Positions 57,501 through 64,000 of a DNA stretch of 64,000 nucleotides are shown here, piece after piece. The first letter of the stretch is position 1. Every line of letters starts with the position of its first letter. The stretch is from NCBI GenBank assembly GCA_015680685.1, contig MNCI01022616.1, positions 62,364 to 126,363 on the forward strand. Reading direction: 5' to 3'. The DNA comes from Gnetum montanum. Its lineage: Eukaryota; Streptophyta; Gnetopsida; Gnetales; Gnetaceae. Under the pieces are notes generated by a model, which was given only the letters and a program-made list of their open reading frames with translations, searched no databases and had not been told where the DNA came from. Made by a program: the position numbers and the translations under genes.

Positions 57501-59879
57501 CATTCTCTGACACCACTATCATGAGGGCAAAAGGTCATTAGTTACATTCACAATTGAGGCACCTTTTACACTTTACCAAAGTTCTACCTAAGTTTGGTAT
57601 TAGCTATGTGTCTTGGGGATATAAATAGTCAAAAAGTTTCAAGTACTGACATCCCATCCCCCTACACGTCATAAACTACATTTTATAATTATTACTGAAC
57701 ACACTATATCAACCCTAGCTCCAAATGACAAAAGGGGCAGGACCATTATTGTTTGATTAATTTTTCTTTTCAGAGTAGATTGTTCGTTTGCTTAAAAATT
57801 AAAAGCATTTTAAATAAAACTTAAATTAAAAGAACTTCCTCTTCAAACCAATCCCAAGCAAGCACATAGCTTAAATAAAAGCTGCCTAGAAACATAATTT
57901 ATATAAATTAATGGAAACGTACAGATCAACACCGTTGATACAACAGGTACAACAAAAATATGATGAGGGACGGTCTAACAAAGAACCATCCCCATTTTTT
58001 GGAATAATCATACATCTTTGATGCTGCCATAAATTACATCTGTTTTCATCACACTATCATTTCAAAAAACACAAAGATATCATTAATATATTGAGTAAAA
58101 TATATCATAAATTAACTAAGAGACTAAATATTAACTTTGGTCTAGGAATACTTATAAAAATATGAGACTTCTAAAAACAATTTGAATTATACAATCTAAC
58201 ATTAAAAATACAAATATTGCTTCAAATATAAACAATTAGAGTCCTGGCACTACAATTTACCTTGATCAAATTTTCACTTTGCATTGACATTCCACATGGG
58301 CAACAAACTTTTGTTTCAGATTCCTGGATGACATCTCTAATAGAACTTCGATTTTTTAATGCCAAATCAACAGCCCCTGATCCCTGCATTTTCCTATTTG
58401 ACACCAGCAAACACAAATTATAATCATCGCTAGCATAGCTTCAAATAAGCTTCATAATTATCCTTTAACATATGTATGTAACAATGAAAACCTTGAGGTT
58501 TAAATACAAAGAGGCTACAAAAAAGCAATGAGATTATACATTTTGTTATAAGAAAATCTCCAACGATTATGAATAATTGTATACTTAAAGAGTGAAATGT
58601 TACATAAGAAACAAATTAGTGTAAATTACATAATATCCAGTAAAAATAAAATATAACCTGTATATTAGTGAAGCGAGTTTACAACTACTTATTATCAAGT
58701 ATTTTAACACAAAATCAATCAACGAAATACCTATAAATATGATCAATAATTCTTGCTACTTCTTCCTTTGATACAAGATTTCTATTTGTCCAACCTTGAG
58801 ACCTTGAACCTGCGTTCAAATTAATATATTTCAAACAAATAAATGAAAAAACTTAATGTGGTTATTAATTTAAATAGTTGCTTCTTCGAGTTCTATATTA
58901 GACTAATAACTTTATTTATACTTTGGGATGCAAACTCAAATATTTTTTTTATAAGCATAGCATAACAACATACATATTATAGTACAAAATGTATAATTAT
59001 AACATGATTTCTAAGTTTCAAATATCAAAATAAAAATAAACATAAATAGATATTTTCTAGCATAATTATAATTTGATATCATTTTTCCATATATCTCTAC
59101 AAAACTAATATCACTTTTGCATTAAAAATTAGCCAACAAGTTCATATTCAAAAAATTAAAAGCAAATATCGAACCTTGATCATCTGACAGAACTTGCATG
59201 ATTCGATCCATAAGAACCTGCATGAAAAAGTAGGAGTAAACACTGAGGCTCTTCTAAATAGTATATTAAAAAGGCAACCAGTATGCTTGAAGTTTAAAAA
59301 ATTAAAAAACTTACCCTTAACACAAATTGAAAACTAAACTAACAGCAACCCCCTGTAACCCTCTACCTTTCTCTACCCTCCTATTTGCACTCTTTTTTTT
59401 CCTACAAATAGCCATTCTTATTGTAGCCATTATATCTTTTAGTAATTTTTTACTTTTAGTTTCATATAACTAACTGTTTTTATTGGAGACATGATATCTT
59501 TAAAATTAATTTTTCCTTTTTCTTTTTTCCTTCAATTAGCTGTTTTTTCCTAAAACTAACAGTTACCTGCTACATCCTGCTACATCTCAACTAGCCATTA
59601 ACTAGAATGCTATTTATTTTCTCTCTAATCTTTGACAAATCAATTAAAACTAATGATGAATCTAGTATGATTTAAAACATCATGCAAAGAAAAGATTATG
59701 CAAGCTATAGATGATACAACTACTAGAGATTAGTAAACGTATGTACACATTACTCTAAATGAACTCTAATTACTAAAATAAATTAATAATACATTAGAAC
59801 TACATCTGTACCTGTTTCTTTCCTTGTTTTCCTATCCCAAGTCGTGAGAGCTCCTTATACAAAAATAAAATAATTTCTC
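54558..59879 (-). CDS. SIZ1: SIZ1/PIAS-type SUMO E3 ligase, N-terminal half
   Basis: Seven GT-AG exons join in phase: 59812-59879, 59175-59217, 58731-58809, 58261-58393, 57923-58053, 54910-54978 and 54558-54631. They encode the SAP end (KELSRLGIGKQGKKQ, then VLMDRIMQVLSDDQ), the linker IIDHIYRKMQGSGAVDLALK, a PHD finger (CCPCGMSM...CDENRCNLWQHQRCMIIP...YFCCTC) and the PINIT start (FSVTVEQPLPPTKL). This is the order of plant SIZ1, which attaches SUMO to nuclear proteins in stress and hormone responses. The PHD keeps its Cys4-His-Cys3 ligands, but flanking sequence is divergent (FSVTV for FWVT, CINGVDL for CRLxRADP). After 54558 (phase 1) no exon for the rest of PINIT or the SP-RING was found down to the ASPM gene, so the gene looks truncated. 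The first exon lies upstream, perhaps at the window edge. Confidence 0.8.
55306..55430. repeat. Three tandem units of about 47 bp in an intron
   Basis: Units of the form ACAAGCATATAYAAACTTAT, then TTTTGCTATTCTARTAG, slightly diverged. Within the long intron of the SIZ1-like gene. Confidence 0.8.
55431..57000. other. Intron DNA of the SIZ1-like gene
   Basis: No exon or identifiable element beyond AT-rich sequence. CATTGTCATCACCATAGCC near 55465-55485 recalls RTE-type tails but no RT sequence follows. Confidence 0.4.
57001..57165 (+). repeat. tRNA-derived SINE, copy 2
   Basis: Box A-like TGGAGTGATCATAAGG, box B-like GGGTTTGAGCTTA, body CTCCCAAGACCCT and TAGGATGAGCATTGAGCCT, matching 10040-10205, with a T-run near the end. 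Intronic in the SIZ1-like gene. Confidence 0.65.
57480..57660 (+). repeat. Possible second SINE type
   Basis: Begins GGTGGCTCGAATGGTTATCTC, a tRNA-like box A, followed by CACTATCATGAGGGCAAAAGG. Box B is weak and no second copy is in the window, so this is tentative. Confidence 0.35.
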
Positions 59880-60238
59880 CTGAAAATACAAAATAAAAAA
59901 AAAGACAATAATGAAGCTCTTATATCAAACATATAAAAATATGGTACAAAAAGCATATCACTATATTATACAAAAGAAAATAACATTGCAAAAACTGATA
60001 CTTTTGAACCTTAAAATCTTTTAATCAATATAAAGGACTACTAGAAGATTATCAATAATTTCTCCTGAAAATACAAAATAAAAAAAAAGACAATAATGAA
60101 GCTCTTATATCAAACATATAAAAATATGGTACAAAAAGCATATCACTATATTATACAAAAGAAAATAACATTGCAAAAACTGATACTTTTGAACCTTAAA
60201 ATCTTTTAATCAATATAAAGGACTACTAGAAGATTATC
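59873..60238. repeat. 185-bp tandem duplication over a splice acceptor
   Basis: AATTTCTCCTGAAAATAC and the following ~180 bp occur at 59873 and again at 60058, essentially identical by eye. Copy 1 includes the first bases and acceptor of the SAP exon; copy 2 therefore offers a second TTTTCAG/GAG acceptor without the exon. The identity shows a recent event. Confidence 0.9.
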
Positions 60239-60790
60239 GGCTGAAAAATCTTGAACTAATTAGAGAAAATTTCCTTAACTAGCATATTTGCAATCATAAT
60301 GTAAACGTATACGAGTAATTCTGTTTCCATTAACTCATGATAGAAATGAAAATGTCAACATTTGTCCTTATACATCAATCTAGAAAACCCCATGAGAGTA
60401 CTTACGGACTTCAACTTGAATTTAATTGTTATAAGGATGCAAGATTTTACCCTCACCATCATTGCCTTTATCTCATTAAACTAGGATGACCCACTAAGGT
60501 AGGCATTCCATATGATGACATTTTTGTTGGTCAACATTCTGCCATATAACAATCTAAATATATATCTTTATTTTACCAAATAAAGCTAATAAACAATAAA
60601 AATCTATACTTCTGAAATTCAAATCAAATCACAAATCATTTTCACTTCAGAGATTCTAGGTTACATATAACTCAGAATCACAAACTGGAATAATCTAGAA
60701 TCATGATATTAAAATAATTTTAAAACAAAGTGCTTCTATTAACAAAATATTATGAACAGCTACAAGATTAAAGCAATGAAACAATTTTTG
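60239..60790. other. Unassigned DNA
   Basis: AT-rich, no exon recognised. The first part of the SAP domain of the SIZ1-like gene was looked for and not found. Confidence 0.4.
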
Positions 60791-61470
60791 AACACACTTC
60801 TCTTTGTAGATGATGTGCCTTGATTGCAAAATCAGCTACAGGATCAAATTATATGCTTCAAATTCTCCATGACTACTGCAACCATTCTAGTATAAAAGTT
60901 AATATTGATTACACTAAAATTCTAGTTTGTGGTACTAGAAAAAAAAATTACAATTTTTTTCTTGAAGAAAAAAGACTTGATATATGTGCATCTTATAAAT
61001 ATTTAGGAGTTGAATTTGCCAGTAATTATAGTTGGAATACCCTTATTTCTCAAAGGGTTTCAAGTGGCATGCGAGCTTTATCTGCTCTAAGAAATAATTG
61101 CAGCAAGAAACAAATCTTGGCATGGAAGATCAAAAGGAAACTTTTTTGCAGTTTTGTCGAACCTGTATTATTATATAGGTGTGTTGCATGGGGACCTTCT
61201 ATTTCTACACATACTTGGAAAATATTAGAGCATGTTCACAAACAATTTCATGTATGTGAATTTCGAGTGAAAATGCAAAATTCTTATGATATCTTACTTT
61301 TAGAAGCAAATTTGCTTCCTCTTAAAGTTGAAGCCCTCTATCAATTTATTGCTTATACTCAGAAGTTAAGTCACATGGAGGAAGTAATTCATGCTATGGA
61401 GATAATGAATGGTACTCGAAAATGAATGGTTGCACAAGGGAAAATTATGGCTTCAGTCATGGCATATTGT
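60791..61470 (+). pseudogene. Non-LTR reverse transcriptase, C-terminal part (not L1/RTE-like)
   Basis: LLFVDDV at about 60800 is the catalytic FADD block, followed after a one-base shift by a 201-residue frame. It reads IAKSATGSNYMLQILHDYC, VNIDYTKILVCGTRKKNYNF, LDICASYKYLGVEFASNYSW, KRKLFCSFVEPVLLYRCVAW and KILEHVHKQFHVCEFRVKMQ. This is the RT thumb and connection of a non-LTR element of the kind often annotated as jockey/CR1-like. It is unlike the L1 and RTE copies in this window. The 5' part is missing. The C-terminal zinc segment reappears at 62160-62420 after an insertion. Confidence 0.8.
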
Positions 61471-61544
61471 ACTAGATGGCTCTTCCGAAATGTTGGAAAA
61501 ATGAAGACAAATACATTAATTGTTGTATTTCCTTTTATGTTGCA

Positions 61545-62128
61545 TTTGATGTGGGGATGTGTTTTATCCCACATGTATTAGGATTGGGGTTTGGTCCTCA
61601 TGTTTCTTCAAAAATAGGAAGCTTGGTGTTTTATCCCACATGTATTAGGATTGGAATTTTGGTCCTCATGTTTCTTCATAAATAGAAGGTTTGGGGTAGC
61701 CTTTAGGGTGTGCTTTGAAGTAAAAGCATTGTATCAAGGTTTCACCTTGGAGACGTGAGTCTTGTTGGTGTTGATCTGAGATCTGTTTGAATAACAGATT
61801 GGGTGTTTGGAAAAGTTACAAGGATAGCTTGTGTCCTGAAGATTTGAGAAGAATAGAAGGCAGATCAGCATTGTTGTGGAAGTAGGGTAAAAAGGGCCCA
61901 AACCACATAACTCTCTGTGTTCTTGTGCTATTTTACTGTTTTCATTCTACTTTCATTTTGTTATCACAGCAAATGTTTGCTAGAGTTTAGAACATTTTGA
62001 GAGTGATTTATAGTGTTTCTTGACCTGCTACAGCGCAATATTTTGCCTCTAATGATTTATTCAGATCTGTAGGGTTCTAATAATTTCTCTGGAGCATTTG
62101 TAGTGTGTTTTCAGATCTGATTATAACA
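61545..62128 (+). repeat. Probable solo LTR inside the non-LTR element
   Basis: Starts around TGTGTTTTATCCCACATG and ends GATTATAACA. A block of about 70 bp (TTTTATCCCACATGTATTAGG to TTTCTTCAAAAATAG) is tandemly repeated near the 5' end, with a TATA-like CATAAATAGAAGG at 61676. TG...CA ends and a TCCCACA start are common in short plant LTRs. Exact limits and target duplication are not certain. Confidence 0.5.
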
Positions 62129-62159
62129 CATAAGACTATAAAAGAAAAGGTCTTGGCTA

Positions 62160-62420
62160 AAGTTTAGTTGACCACTGTTAGAGAAGGTTTGTTATCTAGG
62201 ACTCAAAAGTATATATTCTCAGCTATTCTCATTCATTTAAGGAATCAAATTGCTAGAGCAAGAATGAGCTCTCATCGTCTCCTTATTGAGACGAGTCATT
62301 AGATCAATTTACTGACAAAATAGCATATTTGTAAAATGTGCAAACAAAGCATAGGAGATGACGAACATATCTTTTTTAATTGTAATCGGCTGATTGTTTT
62401 CTTTCAAGTTAACCCTATCT
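62160..62420 (+). pseudogene. C-terminal zinc segment of the non-LTR element
   Basis: Broken frame with LRNQIARARMSSHRLLIET and ICKMCKQSIGDDEHIFFNC, the CxxC...HxxxxC segment that closes many LINE ORF2 proteins (ICKxCxxxxxEDExHFxxxC). It continues the RT sequence 60791-61470, interrupted by the LTR. Confidence 0.7.
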
Positions 62421-63239
62421 GCTTGCGACATTATATCAATGATGTTTTCAATTTTCTTCAAACATATGTTGAGGCTTTGTAACCATCCAACAAATCCTTT
62501 GTGACTTCCTGGACATGATAAAAATTTACAGTTTCTAGTTTCTATAAACAAGTCAGAATTGCCTAGAATCATATGGAATCACAATTTGAAAACACTTGGA
62601 ATGAATTAAAATTGCAATCACAATTCCAGCATTGATCAATAATTATATTAGTTGTAATTTGCACCTCTAACATATTTTGAATAAAATACCAACCAAACTT
62701 ATCTCCAAATTTTTATCCTTCAAAATTTTCTTTAATGATTATTATGCCATGATATATAGTCTCATTATAGAAACAGTCTAAGCCTTAACCATAGCTATTT
62801 AATCCAAAGCTTCCTAGTTGAGAGGTGTATTGATATAACGTCTACTATTACAGTCATAGACGGCCTCTTCCATATTATATGTACAACCAAAAAGACTAAA
62901 AATAAAAATAAGAAAATAAGAAAAGGATTCTAGTTGCATTAAGTAAGACTATTGGTAAGATGAATGACATAAGTTTTTATAAAATTAAATAAGTTTAAGA
63001 TACAGCTAATTAGTGTGAACTCCATTCAATTTCAATAGTTTACAATTTGTATAGGGTTATCCAAACTCTTATCATTGAGTAGCCCTTTGCCATTTACAGA
63101 TAATTATATACCAGTTATAAATTTTGGCATTTTAGCTATTTAAAATATTCATATTTAGTATACCTAATTGGATAATACATGCTAAACAAATAAAGATAAT
63201 AGTACTTTATTTTATTTTACAAAGTTAAACTGATTTTTT
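62421..63239. other. Unassigned DNA
   Basis: AT-rich, no gene. The 87-residue minus frame at 62309-62572 is the shadow of the LINE fragment. Confidence 0.4.
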
Positions 63240-63415
63240 ACAAAAGCCCACTAAGACCCCCTTAGATCAATCAGACAGCACAGTTTTAGAATTCCTCTTA
63301 CAATCTTATTTTAATCCATGAGTCAGCATTGCCCACTGGAATCAAACTTGTAACTTGGAGTTTCCATGCCAAGACTCTAAACACTAACCTAGCACCTCAT
63401 TGTATTTGTGTTCTT
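63240..63415 (-). repeat. tRNA-derived SINE, another family
   Basis: On the minus strand: GGTGCTAGGTTAGTGTTTAGAG (box A-like), about 40 bp later CAAGTTTGATTCCAG (box B-like), then a body ending in GGGGGTCTTAGTGGGC and TTTTGTAAAAAA. The spacing fits a tRNA head. Confidence 0.55.
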
Positions 63416-63985
63416 GTATAGAAATATAGCCTATAATGAACACTTATTAATAGATTAACCTAAGAAAAAGAAAAACTCAACAAAGTTGTAAAACATTTGT
63501 TTAGGGATTTATTTTAGTTTTTCTATTTAAGAAACATAACACAGAATAGAGGTATAATTTTTCATGTACAAGAACCTAGAAATGAATAATCAAAGCCTAG
63601 AATTTATTTTTTAAGAATGAAAGGGCCTATAATTTATTAACTATGATCCAACAAAATAATACATTATAATGCTCCATTCTAATATTCTGTCGATTAGCAA
63701 TATTTATTCCCTATGTAACATTTTACTCATAAAATAGACAATTTCTCAATTTTGTAAGCCAAATGAATAGTTTATTTTAATTTATAAATCTAAGCCCCAA
63801 ATGTTCTTCCAAAAAGCTGATTTAAAATATTTGGAATTCCCTCACAGCTATAGTACAGACATCTACATATTGCGCTTCAATAACAACGCACAAAACATTA
63901 AACATAAAACAAAACATTCCAAACAGAGAACATAATTCCTAAGGGGTAAAAAATGAAAAACAGAAAAATAAATATGAACAAGTAC
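63416..63985. other. Unassigned DNA
   Basis: AT-rich, no repeat or exon recognised. Confidence 0.4.
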
Positions 63986-64000
63986 CTGGCAACCCGACAC
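63986..64000 (-). other. Possible exon end at the window edge
   Basis: GTGTCGGGTTGCCAG/GTACTT on the minus strand is a good donor after GC-richer sequence and could end the first exon of the SIZ1-like gene. Only 15 bases are visible, so this is a guess. Confidence 0.25.

Overview
The window looks like nuclear DNA of a seed plant with a large, repeat-rich genome. The evidence is AT-rich DNA, multi-exon genes with GT-AG introns, several families of old LTR retrotransposons, L1-type and RTE-type LINEs, tRNA-derived SINEs, and plant-specific relics (UDP-glycosyltransferase, 2-oxoglutarate dioxygenase). A gymnosperm is a reasonable guess from the age and mixture of elements and the long introns, but the sequence does not prove it. 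There is one 850-base assembly gap (16238-17087).

Layout. 1-5.9 kb: a short LTR with primer-binding site, a broken 2-oxoglutarate dioxygenase fragment (+), an LTR-like repeat, and a broken UDP-glycosyltransferase (-). 5.9-9.3 kb: a Ty3/gypsy element (-) with two LTRs, inserted 16 bp upstream of the glycosyltransferase start codon. 9.3-13 kb: unassigned DNA with a SINE. 13-28.9 kb: two related gypsy elements (-). The first has a 5-bp target duplication and contains the gap. The second carries two successive leader-gag-protease modules and lacks most of pol. 28.9-33.3 kb: a pair of diverged direct repeats around a roughly 500-bp polypyrimidine tract.

33.3-40 kb is the main genic island, all on the minus strand. 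It holds the N-terminal half of an ASPM (abnormal spindle) homologue in six exons that join in phase, ending in its calponin-homology region (37403-39980). Just downstream is an unrecognised multi-exon gene (33289-35845) whose first exon may be duplicated in tandem. 40.9-43.8 kb: a tandem array with an exact 513-bp period that abuts an LTR-like promoter segment.

45-54.3 kb: an RTE LINE fragment (-), pieces of a copia gag-protease region (+), and a 5.9-kb L1-type LINE (+). The 3' end of that LINE encodes a Gln/Glu-rich coiled coil followed by a J-domain-like (DnaJ) segment, which I consider the most unusual feature here. 54.5-64 kb: seven exons of a SIZ1/PIAS-type SUMO E3 ligase (-) covering SAP, PHD and the start of PINIT. 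No SP-RING exon was found downstream. Its introns and upstream region carry SINEs, an exact 185-bp tandem duplication at a splice acceptor, and a second type of non-LTR reverse transcriptase split by a probable solo LTR.

Only ASPM, the gene below it and the SIZ1-like gene look like host genes. There is no operon-like cooperation. The rest of the window is layered insertion and decay, much of it visible as stop codons one C-to-T change away from Gln or Arg codons.
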